Shown here piece by piece: positions 15,845 to 23,602 of a stretch of DNA of 64,000 bases. The notes beneath the pieces are model-generated. The model made no database searches. It was not told the origin of the DNA and saw nothing but the letters and a program-made list of their open reading frames with translations. This stretch comes from Pseudomonas sp. LBUM920 (GTDB lineage Bacteria > Pseudomonadota > Gammaproteobacteria > Pseudomonadales > Pseudomonadaceae). Positions within the stretch are counted from its first letter, which is position 1. Each line of letters begins with the position of its first letter. The position numbers and the translations under genes are program-made. Location of the stretch: positions 682,001-746,000 of the forward strand of contig NZ_CP027762.1 in assembly GCF_003852315.1 (NCBI RefSeq), in the 5' to 3' direction.

Positions 15845-17481
15845 TGCGCCCGGCGATTGTCATTCTGGGCCAGGGCAGCCTGGCCACGGCGCGCAAGATT
15901 GCGCAGGTTTACCCCGGCGCGCTGATCCACGGTTTGGCCGGGCGCGTCGAAGGCGCCGACCAGACCTACAGCGAGTTCGGCGCGACCCTGCGCCAGCTGT
16001 ATCAACAGGGCACGCCGCTGATTGCGCTGTGCGCTGCCGGCATCGTGATCCGCACCCTGGCGCCGCTGCTGCTGGAAAAAGGCGAGGAACCCGCCGTGCT
16101 GGCCGTTGCGGAAGACGGCAGCGCCGTGGTGCCGTTGCTCGGCGGCCTCGGTGGCGTGAACGTGATGGCGCGCGACATTGGCGCTGCATTGGGCGTGTCT
16201 GCCGCGATCACCACCAGTGGCGAGTTGCGGTTCGGCACCTGCCTGCTCAACCCGCCTGCGGGTTATCAACTGGCGGATCTGGAGCTGGGCAAGCGTTTTG
16301 TCTCGGACCTGCTGGCCGGCGAAAGCGTGCGCATCGAAGGCGCAGCGCCCTGGCTGGCTCAGGCCAATCTGCCGCAGGATCAGCAGGCACGCCTGGCGAT
16401 TCATGTGGGCAGCGCCGAGCGAGTGCCCGCCGCCAACGAGTTGCTGATTTACCCGCAGAACGTGTGCGTCACCTGCAAGCCCGGCGCGCACCTGGCTGAG
16501 CGCGTGCGGGCGGCATTGCACGACGCGGGTATTGCCGTTCAATCCCTGGCCTGCGTGTTGGCCAGCGATACACAGATGGCCGAACCTTCGCTGCACGAGG
16601 CTGCGCTGGCATTGAGTGTGCCGCTGCTGTTTTCCAGCGTCACGCAGGAGGCGGACATCGTCATCAGCGTCGCCGAGCAGCCCCTGGACCTGGCGCATGT
16701 TGGTCGCCCGCGCGGCCGTCTGGCGGTGATTGGCCTGGGCCCTGGCGCCGCCGAATTGATGGTGCCGGCGGTCAAGGCTGAACTGGCGCGCTGCACCGAT
16801 GTGCTCGGTTACGAAACCTATGTGCGCATGGCCGGGCCATTTCGTGACGACCAGGTGCAGCACTGCACCGATAACCGCGAAGAAATGCAGCGTGCGCGCC
16901 ATGCCTTCGAGCTGGCCGCGCAAGGGCGTTCAGTTGTGGTGGTATCGTCCGGTGACCCCGGCGTATTCGCCATGGCGGCGGCTGTGATCGAGGCCTTGCA
17001 TGAGTCGAGTGACCCGGCCTGGCATCAGGTTGACCTGCAGATTCTGCCAGGCGTCTCGGCTTCGCTTGCCACCGCTGCGCAAGCGGGTGCGCCGCTGGGG
17101 CATGACTTCTGTGTGATGTCGCTGTCGGACAACCTCAAGCCCTGGTCGATCATCGAAAAGCGCCTGGACCTCGCGTCCCAGGCCGACCTGGCGTTGGCGT
17201 TCTACAACCCGATCTCGCGTTCGCGGCCATGGCAGTTGGGGCGCGCGCTGGAAATCGTCGCGCTGCACCGCACGCCTGAAACGCCGGTGGTGCTGGGGCG
17301 CGATATCGGTCGCCCAGGCCAGACACTGCGTGTCACCACGCTTGGGCAACTGACGCCCGAACAGGTCGATATGCGCACCATGGTGCTGATTGGCTCGTCC
17401 ACCACGTGCGTATTTGCGCGCGCCGGTGGCGGTGAGTGGGTGTACACGCCGCGCTGGTATGGTGAAAAACCCGCCTCCTGA
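15844..17481 (+). CDS. cobJ: CobJ precorrin-3B C17-methyltransferase with N-terminal CbiG-like domain
   Basis: 545 residues from the ATG at 15844. The last 240 or so (from RGRLAVIGLGPG near residue 296) are a tetrapyrrole methylase that performs ring contraction and C17 methylation (SSGDPGVFAMA near 373, FYNPISRSRPWQ near 455). The first ~285 residues resemble CbiG (LCAAGIVIRTLAPLL, VPLLGGLGGVN, then a C-terminal part with GVSAAITTSGE and SVPLLFSS). CbiG acts in the anaerobic route, and the related CobE is found in aerobic organisms, so the fused domain probably has a CobE-like supporting role. It is the last gene of the operon; a hairpin with a T-run follows. Confidence 0.92.
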   Translation: MRPAIVILGQGSLATARKIAQVYPGALIHGLAGRVEGADQTYSEFGATLRQLYQQGTPLIALCAAGIVIRTLAPLLLEKGEEPAVLAVAEDGSAVVPLLGGLGGVNVMARDIGAALGVSAAITTSGELRFGTCLLNPPAGYQLADLELGKRFVSDLLAGESVRIEGAAPWLAQANLPQDQQARLAIHVGSAERVPAANELLIYPQNVCVTCKPGAHLAERVRAALHDAGIAVQSLACVLASDTQMAEPSLHEAALALSVPLLFSSVTQEADIVISVAEQPLDLAHVGRPRGRLAVIGLGPGAAELMVPAVKAELARCTDVLGYETYVRMAGPFRDDQVQHCTDNREEMQRARHAFELAAQGRSVVVVSSGDPGVFAMAAAVIEALHESSDPAWHQVDLQILPGVSASLATAAQAGAPLGHDFCVMSLSDNLKPWSIIEKRLDLASQADLALAFYNPISRSRPWQLGRALEIVALHRTPETPVVLGRDIGRPGQTLRVTTLGQLTPEQVDMRTMVLIGSSTTCVFARAGGGEWVYTPRWYGEKPAS

Positions 17482-17528
17482 AAACGGCCTGTCGCACGCC
17501 GGAAAGCTCCGAGTAACGCTGGGTGAAC

Positions 17529-17560
17529 GCCCGCCGTTATTCGGGGCTTTTTCTTTTTTT
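17529..17560 (+). terminator. Probable Rho-independent terminator after cobJ
   Basis: A short GC-rich stem (GCCCG ... CGGGGC, one bulge) is followed by CTTTTTCTTTTTTT, 48 nt after the cobJ stop. Confidence 0.5.
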
Positions 17561-17718
17561 ATCGACGAAATCCGGAAGGGCCCACGGGCCGCCCAGCAAT
17601 CGTTGGGTGGCGGGACTTGTCGCATGCCGGCAAGTGATGTTCGTGGCCTGGAAAGCGCGCTCGCGGCTGGACTAGTGTGAACACACGCCCCATGTGGGGT
17701 GCTTGTGGAGAACTGAAA

Positions 17719-18498
17719 ATGGAGCGACAGCACCGAAGGATCAACAGCGTAAAGAGGCGCAAGTTGATTGCCGCCTACAAGTTGCCGGGAGCGCCGGGTG
17801 CACAGACCTCTGTGCCGATGGGCGCGGACGATGACAGCAATGCAGCGGTGGTGAACAACGGCGTGATCTCGTTTATCGAGGGGATGTCCGCCCTGAACCG
17901 CGAATACGTTCGCAAGAGCTACTTGCTTGCGAGCAGCTACGTCAGCGATGTGTTGAAGGTTCAGCGCGGCACCGAAGCCTGGTACGACGAATTTATCAAG
18001 GTGATGGTCAGCCTGGGCTGGCTGCCGGTGCGCAGCCGCTTCGAGCGGGTCACGCGCTCGGGCAAAGGCCTGACCGTGCAATTGGCGGCGCTGAACATCA
18101 TTGCGGCGATGCTGGCCTCGATGTCACTGGCCGGACCTTTGCTCACCGCACTGCCCAAGCTGGCGGCGGATGCGTTGGAGGCGTTGAAGCAGCAACCCGC
18201 GACGTTCGACCTGTTCAAACGCAATAGCTCGGTGCATCAGGGCGGTGATTTCGGCCTGGCTTCCTGCGCCGAAACCGAAGGGGAAGTGATGATGGTGCTG
18301 GTGACCTACAGCAGCCACGGTGTGAGCAAGCAGGTCGGCTTGCCCTTTCTGGAATGGGACAGCGCCTCGTTCGAGGCCTTCAGCGGGCAAACCTGCCTGG
18401 TGCTCAATACCGCGGTGGTCAACGAAACGACGCTTCAGCTGATGCGTGAGAGCGCCGGTGACAAGGTCCAACTGGCCATCGCCAAGTACCGTATCTAG
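17719..18498 (+). CDS. Hypothetical protein, 259 aa
   Basis: I do not recognise this family. The ATG at 17719 is chosen because GGAG lies about 9 nt upstream; an ATG 42 nt earlier is possible but lacks a site. The N-terminus is basic (ERQHRRINSVKRRK). A helical region around residues 60-110 (YVRKSYLLASSYVSDV, EFIKVMVSLGW) is followed by a hydrophobic or amphipathic Ala/Leu-rich stretch (LAALNIIAAMLASMSLAGPLL, about 115-140), then a likely beta-rich C-terminus. It has no signal peptide or known catalytic motif. The promoter gap carries two small inverted repeats (CCGCCCAGC region and CCCCATGTGGGG). It stands alone, and its stop overlaps that of the convergent marC by 4 nt. Confidence 0.75.
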   Translation: MERQHRRINSVKRRKLIAAYKLPGAPGAQTSVPMGADDDSNAAVVNNGVISFIEGMSALNREYVRKSYLLASSYVSDVLKVQRGTEAWYDEFIKVMVSLGWLPVRSRFERVTRSGKGLTVQLAALNIIAAMLASMSLAGPLLTALPKLAADALEALKQQPATFDLFKRNSSVHQGGDFGLASCAETEGEVMMVLVTYSSHGVSKQVGLPFLEWDSASFEAFSGQTCLVLNTAVVNETTLQLMRESAGDKVQLAIAKYRI

Positions 18499-19091
18499 GG
18501 CACCAGGTAACCGCGTACGCCGGTAAAGATGATCTGCGCGGCGAGGGCGCACACGAACAATCCCATCAACCGGCTGACAATCTGCAAGCCCTGGTCGCCC
18601 AGAATGCGTTCGATGCGATTGGACAGGTAAAGCACCACGCCCACCGTGAGGCTGGCCAGGGCAATGCTGAGGATGGCCATGATCTTGTCATCCCAGTGCG
18701 GCTGGCTCACACCCATTACCAGCAGCGCACCGATGGTGCCCGGGCCGACAGTGAGCGGGATGGTCAGCGGCACGATGGTCACGTCCTGCTGCACGTTGTC
18801 GGTCTGCACTGCCGACTTGCCTTGGGCCATACCCAGCGCCGAGATGAACAGCACGCTGCCGGCGCCAATGCGAAAAGCGTCCACGGTGATGCCGAACACG
18901 CTGAAAATCACTCGCCCGAACAGGTACAGCAACACGCTCGACACCAGCGTTGCCAGCGCTACCTTCCAGGCCAGTCGCCGCCGCTCCTTGCTGGAGTAAC
19001 CGCGGGTCAGGCTGATAAAACAGGACAGCACGAAGAACGGGCTGTAGAGCACCAGCATCTTCAGGTAAACGCTGAATAACACGTGGAGCAT
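18495..19091 (-). CDS. MarC family (UPF0056) integral membrane protein
   Basis: 198 residues with about six membrane helices. The family pattern FFVLSCFISLTRGYS near the N-terminus and VPLTIPLTVGPGTIGALLVMG in the middle (Pro/Gly-rich re-entrant region) identify MarC/NAAT-type proteins. The transport substrate is not established for most members; older naming for multiple antibiotic resistance is misleading. Monocistronic; a REPIN follows its start on the retS side. Confidence 0.88.
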   Translation of the reverse strand: MLHVLFSVYLKMLVLYSPFFVLSCFISLTRGYSSKERRRLAWKVALATLVSSVLLYLFGRVIFSVFGITVDAFRIGAGSVLFISALGMAQGKSAVQTDNVQQDVTIVPLTIPLTVGPGTIGALLVMGVSQPHWDDKIMAILSIALASLTVGVVLYLSNRIERILGDQGLQIVSRLMGLFVCALAAQIIFTGVRGYLVP

Positions 19092-19148
19092 GAGGGCGGC
19101 TCGCGGGCGGAAAGATGGGGTGAGTCTAACAGGCGGCGCAGATCAAAT

Positions 19149-19236
19149 GTGGGAGCGGGCTTGCTCGCGAATGCGATGGATCAGTTAAAGATGCATTGAC
19201 TGACACACCGCATTCGCGAGCAAGCCCGCTCCCACA
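19149..19236. repeat. REPIN-type inverted repeat
   Basis: Arms GTGGGAGCGGGCTTGCTCGC and GCGAGCAAGCCCGCTCCCAC. It lies between the start of marC and the 3' end of retS. Confidence 0.9.
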
Positions 19237-19254
19237 TTTTGATTGTATTTCAGG

Positions 19255-22026
19255 TCAGGAAGGCGCGTGTTCCGGTCGTTGCTGGCGCTGCGCCACCCAG
19301 AACTCCACCAGCTCGCGCAACTGCGACAACTCCACCGGTTTGGCCATGTGCCCATCCATCCCGGCCTGGCGCGCGCGCTCTTTATGTTCCGACAGGATAT
19401 GCGCCGTCAGTGCGACCACCGGCGTTCGAATGCGTTGGTGGCTGACTTCCCACGCGCGCAGTTGCTGGGTGGCGGAAAAACCATCGAGGATCGGCATTTC
19501 ACAGTCCATCAGCACCAGGTCGTAACGCTGAGCCTTCATCGCCTCGAGGGCTTCTTCGCCATTGCTGGCGGTGTCCGGGTTGAGGTTGAGCTTGCCGAGC
19601 ATGCCGCGGATCACTTTGGTGGAGATGCTGTTGTCTTCGGCCACCAGGATGCGGAAATCGGCCGGCACGGTCACGGCTGCCGGCGCGCTGATGGCCGCGC
19701 GCGGCTGCACCACGCCTTTGCTGCGCTGGGTCAGTTCGTCGGCCAGCGTGGTCTTGAGCGTGTAGCCGGCTACCGGTTTGGCGAGGATGCGCTTGATCCC
19801 GCAGTTGCGCGCGATGATCTTGCTCGGCGCGTTGCTGATACCGGTGAGCATGATCAGCAGGATGTCGTGGTTCAGGCTCGGGTCTTCCTTGATCTTGGCG
19901 GCCAGTTGCATGCCGGTCATGCCGGGCATGTTCTGGTCCAGCAGGACCACGTCGAAGTAGTCGCGCAGGTGCGCCTTGGTGCGCAGCAACGCCAGGGCTT
20001 CTTTGCCGGACGGCACGGCGCTGACGTTCAAGCCCCAGGCCGTGCATTGCTGCACCAGCACTTTGCGGCAGGTGTCGTTGTCGTCGACCACCAGCACCCG
20101 TGCGCCTTTGAGCGGGCCGTCGAGGTCGGAGGTCGGGTGTTCCAGGCGTTCCGGGTCCAGCGGCAGGGTCAACCACAGGGTGCTGCCCTGATGGCTGCCG
20201 CTCTTGATGCCGAACTCGCCATTCATCAACAGGATCAGTTGTCTCGCGATTACCAGGCCCAGGTGGCCGCTCAAGCGCGTGGCCGAGAGGAAGTTCTTGC
20301 TGTGCAGTTCGCTGTGCAGCAACGCGTCGCGCTCGGCGGCTTCCATCGGCAGGCCGCTGTCTTGCACAGCAATGCGCAGGCGCGGCTTGGTGCTGCGTTC
20401 GTCGAGTGCAACGACGATCAGCACTTCACCTTCGTCGGTCTTTTGCAGGGCATTTTCCAGCAGGCTCAACAGCGCTTGGCGCAGACGCGTCGGGTCACCG
20501 CTGATCACGCGGGGCACCTGGGGCTGGATAAAGCTGATCAGTTCGACGTTCTGTTGCTCGGCCTTGGCGCGGAAGATACTCAGGCAGTCTTCGATCAATG
20601 CGTTGAGGTCGAACTGCACGTCGTCCAGCTCGATTTGCCCGGACTCCAGCTTGGAGATGTCGAGGATCTCGTTGATCAACGTCAGCAGTTCGTTCCCGGC
20701 GCTGTGGATGGTCTGCACGTAGTCACGCTGCTTGACCGACAGCGGCGTGCCCAGCAGCAGCTCGGTCATGCCCAGCACGCCGTTCATGGGGGTGCGGATT
20801 TCGTGGCTGATCTTCGCCAGGAACTCGGCTTTGGCGGCGATCTCGGCATTGCTGGCCGCCAGGTCGCGGCTGAGGCTGAAGCGCGCTTCGACAATTGCGC
20901 GCTGGCGTTCGCCCAGGGCCAGGCTCATCAGCAGGCCGCTGAGGCAGATAAAACCGAGCAGCGTGACGATCAAGCCTTGCGGCGCCACCAGCGTCAGGCC
21001 GAGCAGGGCAGGCAGGATGATCAGTGTGCCGATGTTGAACACCACCATGCCCGCCACGAACAAACGTGCCGGCCGGTAGCCTTTCTGCCAGTGGTAGGCC
21101 GAGACAAACAGCATGCTCAGACCGGCCAGGGCCACCAGGGCGTAAGTGATGATGTTCAGCGGCAAGGTGTTGACGAACAACAGCAGCAGGCCGCACAGCA
21201 CGATCAGCAGGATGTCGGCCATCAACAGTTTGTTCAGCGGGTGCGGGCCCAGCGGCATGAAGAACCGGTAGGCGAACATCAGCCCGCACGGCGCGGTCAG
21301 CAGCAGGGCGAGGTAGGCGCCCGGGGTCTGGATAGCGTGCCAGTTCGGCAGCCACGGCCCCACCAGGTTGAGCAACAGTGCCAGGCTCAACATCAAGAGC
21401 AACTCGCAGGCCGCCAACCACAGGCTGCTGCGCGAGCGATGGTAGGCGAAGCGCGTGAGGTTGTGCAGGATCAGCATCAGCAGGCAGCCGAACAACAGGC
21501 CGTAGATCAGCGTCTGGTTCTGGTTGGCGGCGGCCAGTACGGCCGGCTCCAGGGTGATGTAGGGGCGCAGTTCGTGTTCCGACACCAGGCGCAGGTACAC
21601 CTCGAGGGGCTTCTGGCTCTGGGGCATCGGCAGCATGAAATCGCTGCTGGGCAGCGGGCGTTCCGCCTGCGGCTGGCGGGTGCCGGTACTTTGTTGTTCC
21701 ACCAGGGTGTCGCCGTCCAGTACATAGAGGCTCAGGTGGGACAGGTCGGGGGCAAATACCCGCAGCACTTGCTCGTGCTTGCCAGGTTGCAGCTTGAAAC
21801 GTACCCACAGCGCACCGTCCGGCTCGGCGGCGGTAATCCGGTCCAGTTCGATGGGGCTAAATTGATTGGTGTAGCGGGCGGAGCGGATATCGCTCAGTTG
21901 CAGGTCGGCCTGTTCATCAAGCAATACTGCCCATCCACTGCCTTGCGCGGCGGCCTGGGCCGGGAACAAGCAGAGCAGGGTCAGCAGACTGACTGTGAAA
22001 CCTATGGCGATCCTGAGCCAGCGCAC
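19255..22026 (-). CDS. retS: RetS-type hybrid sensor histidine kinase
   Basis: 923 residues. A signal/TM at the N-terminus precedes a periplasmic 7TMR-DISMED2 domain (about 30-165), then seven TM helices (about 172-372), HisKA with SHEIRTPMNG (His408), an HATPase-like domain (about 520-640), and two receiver domains (LLDQNMPGM and LVLMDCEMPILDG phospho-sites). This architecture and the position beside purD match RetS, which inhibits GacS and so switches between acute and biofilm/secondary-metabolite programmes. The ATPase region is degenerate: the N-box reads ENALQKT and the G1 region DSGLPM lacks the usual GxG, consistent with RetS acting mainly by binding GacS. The function is inferred from P. 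aeruginosa. Confidence 0.9.
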   Translation of the reverse strand: MRWLRIAIGFTVSLLTLLCLFPAQAAAQGSGWAVLLDEQADLQLSDIRSARYTNQFSPIELDRITAAEPDGALWVRFKLQPGKHEQVLRVFAPDLSHLSLYVLDGDTLVEQQSTGTRQPQAERPLPSSDFMLPMPQSQKPLEVYLRLVSEHELRPYITLEPAVLAAANQNQTLIYGLLFGCLLMLILHNLTRFAYHRSRSSLWLAACELLLMLSLALLLNLVGPWLPNWHAIQTPGAYLALLLTAPCGLMFAYRFFMPLGPHPLNKLLMADILLIVLCGLLLLFVNTLPLNIITYALVALAGLSMLFVSAYHWQKGYRPARLFVAGMVVFNIGTLIILPALLGLTLVAPQGLIVTLLGFICLSGLLMSLALGERQRAIVEARFSLSRDLAASNAEIAAKAEFLAKISHEIRTPMNGVLGMTELLLGTPLSVKQRDYVQTIHSAGNELLTLINEILDISKLESGQIELDDVQFDLNALIEDCLSIFRAKAEQQNVELISFIQPQVPRVISGDPTRLRQALLSLLENALQKTDEGEVLIVVALDERSTKPRLRIAVQDSGLPMEAAERDALLHSELHSKNFLSATRLSGHLGLVIARQLILLMNGEFGIKSGSHQGSTLWLTLPLDPERLEHPTSDLDGPLKGARVLVVDDNDTCRKVLVQQCTAWGLNVSAVPSGKEALALLRTKAHLRDYFDVVLLDQNMPGMTGMQLAAKIKEDPSLNHDILLIMLTGISNAPSKIIARNCGIKRILAKPVAGYTLKTTLADELTQRSKGVVQPRAAISAPAAVTVPADFRILVAEDNSISTKVIRGMLGKLNLNPDTASNGEEALEAMKAQRYDLVLMDCEMPILDGFSATQQLRAWEVSHQRIRTPVVALTAHILSEHKERARQAGMDGHMAKPVELSQLRELVEFWVAQRQQRPEHAPS

Positions 22027-22086
22027 GGCGAAATCCCTTCGTAGGTTGATTGCACGGGTTAACTATGCGCGGGGCGACATGGGTAC

Positions 22087-22109
22087 GGCAAGGGCCAGAG
22101 GCCCTTGCC
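22087..22109 (-). terminator. Perfect hairpin between purD and retS
   Basis: 10-nt arms GGCAAGGGCC / GGCCCTTGCC with a 3-nt loop, in the gap 3' of purD. It has no T-run on the minus strand, so it may be a weak terminator or an RNA-processing barrier before retS. Confidence 0.45.
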
Positions 22110-22142
22110 TAACCGAACGGATAGCGACTGGAGGGCAGTTAC

Positions 22143-23435
22143 TTATTGGTTCTCGCCACGTTCACGGGCAATGGCGCGGTAGCCGATGTCCGTGCGGTAG
22201 AAGCAACCTTTCCAGTCGATTTTCGCGGCCAGCTTGTACGCCTGTTGCTGCGCGGCGTCGACACTGGCACCCATTGCGGTGGCGCACAATACACGGCCAC
22301 CTGCGGTTACAACCTTGCCATCCTTGAGCGCGGTGCCCGCATGGAACACCTTGCCTTCCAGCGTAGCAGCTGCGTCGAGGCCTTCAATCACATCGCCCTT
22401 GGCGTAGTCGCCAGGGTAACCACCGGCTGCCAGCACAATGCCAACGCTCGGACGCGGGTCCCATTGCGCTTCAACCTTGTCCAGCGCCTGGGCCAGGGCC
22501 GCTTCCACCAGCAGCACCAGGCTCGATTGCAGGCGCAGCATCACCGGTTGGGTTTCCGGATCACCAAAGCGGCAGTTGAACTCGATGACTTTCGGGTTGC
22601 CGGCTTTGTCGATCATCAGGCCGGCGTACAGGAAGCCGGTGTACACATTGCCTTCGTCGGCCATGCCGCGCACGGTCGGCCAGATCACCAGGTCCATGAC
22701 GCGCTTGTGTACCTCAGCGGTGACCACCGGGGCAGGGGAGTAAGCACCCATGCCGCCGGTGTTCGGGCCGCTGTCGCCGTCGCCGACGCGTTTGTGGTCC
22801 TGGCTGGTGGCCATTGGCAGTACATTCTTGCCGTCGACCATCACGATGAAGCTGGCTTCTTCGCCGTCGAGGAATTCCTCGATGACCACGCGCGAACCGG
22901 CATCACCAAATGCGTTGCCGGCAAGCATGTCGCGCACCGCGTCTTCGGCTTCTTGCAGGGTCATCGCCACGATCACGCCTTTACCGGCGGCCAGGCCGTC
23001 GGCCTTGATGACGATCGGTGCACCTTTTTCACGCAGGTACGCCAGGGCCGGCTCGATCTCGGTGAAGTTCTGGTAGTCGGCCGTCGGGATCTTGTGGCGG
23101 GCCAAAAAATCTTTGGTGAAGGCTTTCGAGCCTTCCAGTTGGGCTGCGCCGGCAGTCGGCCCGAAGCAGTCCAGGCCACGGCTGCGGAACAGGTCGACGA
23201 CGCCAGCCACCAACGGCACTTCCGGACCGACGATGGTCAGGGACACATTCTTCTCGGCGAAGTCAGCCAACTGCTCAAGGGCCAATACGTCGATGGCGAC
23301 GTTTTCGCACTTGGCTTCAATGGCGGTGCCGGCGTTGCCGGGTGCGACGAATACTTTCTGGACGCGCGGGTCCTGGGCAACTTTCCAGGCCAGGGCGTGT
23401 TCACGGCCGCCGCTGCCAATGATCAAAACATTCAT
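22143..23435 (-). CDS. purD: Phosphoribosylamine-glycine ligase PurD
   Basis: A 430-residue ATP-grasp enzyme that makes glycinamide ribonucleotide in step 2 of purine synthesis. The N-terminus NVLIIGSGGREHALAWK is diagnostic. ATP-grasp elements are seen (PIVIKADGLAAGKGV near 140, GEEASF near 200, FNCRFGDPETQ near 280). The start at 23435 gives the canonical N-terminus. It is downstream of purH on the same strand, separated by a REP hairpin. Confidence 0.97.
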   Translation of the reverse strand: MNVLIIGSGGREHALAWKVAQDPRVQKVFVAPGNAGTAIEAKCENVAIDVLALEQLADFAEKNVSLTIVGPEVPLVAGVVDLFRSRGLDCFGPTAGAAQLEGSKAFTKDFLARHKIPTADYQNFTEIEPALAYLREKGAPIVIKADGLAAGKGVIVAMTLQEAEDAVRDMLAGNAFGDAGSRVVIEEFLDGEEASFIVMVDGKNVLPMATSQDHKRVGDGDSGPNTGGMGAYSPAPVVTAEVHKRVMDLVIWPTVRGMADEGNVYTGFLYAGLMIDKAGNPKVIEFNCRFGDPETQPVMLRLQSSLVLLVEAALAQALDKVEAQWDPRPSVGIVLAAGGYPGDYAKGDVIEGLDAAATLEGKVFHAGTALKDGKVVTAGGRVLCATAMGASVDAAQQQAYKLAAKIDWKGCFYRTDIGYRAIARERGENQ

Positions 23436-23486
23436 TTCAAAAACCTCGGATGACGCAAATTCTGGGAGCACCGTGGGCCGCGTTCT

Positions 23487-23572
23487 GTGGCAGCTGGCTT
23501 GCCTGCGATAGCAACACCTCGGTGTACTTGATACACCGAGGCGCCCGCATCGCAGGCAAGCCAGCCCCCACA
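23487..23572. repeat. REPIN with a strong central hairpin between purH and purD
   Basis: REP arms TGTGGCAGCTGGCTTGCCTG and GCAGGCAAGCCAGCCCCCACA flank a perfect inner inverted repeat, CCTCGGTGTA / TACACCGAGG (5-nt loop). The whole element would fold into one long hairpin in the purH-purD transcript. Confidence 0.8.
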
Positions 23573-23602
23573 GAGGGCCAGTGCCCGCTTGGGATCAATC
23601 TG

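Noticed and set aside
19243..22044. 933-residue open frame on the plus strand
   Set aside because: It is the antisense of retS: high-GC third-position bias keeps it open, and its translation is rich in His, Gln and Arg with no domain.
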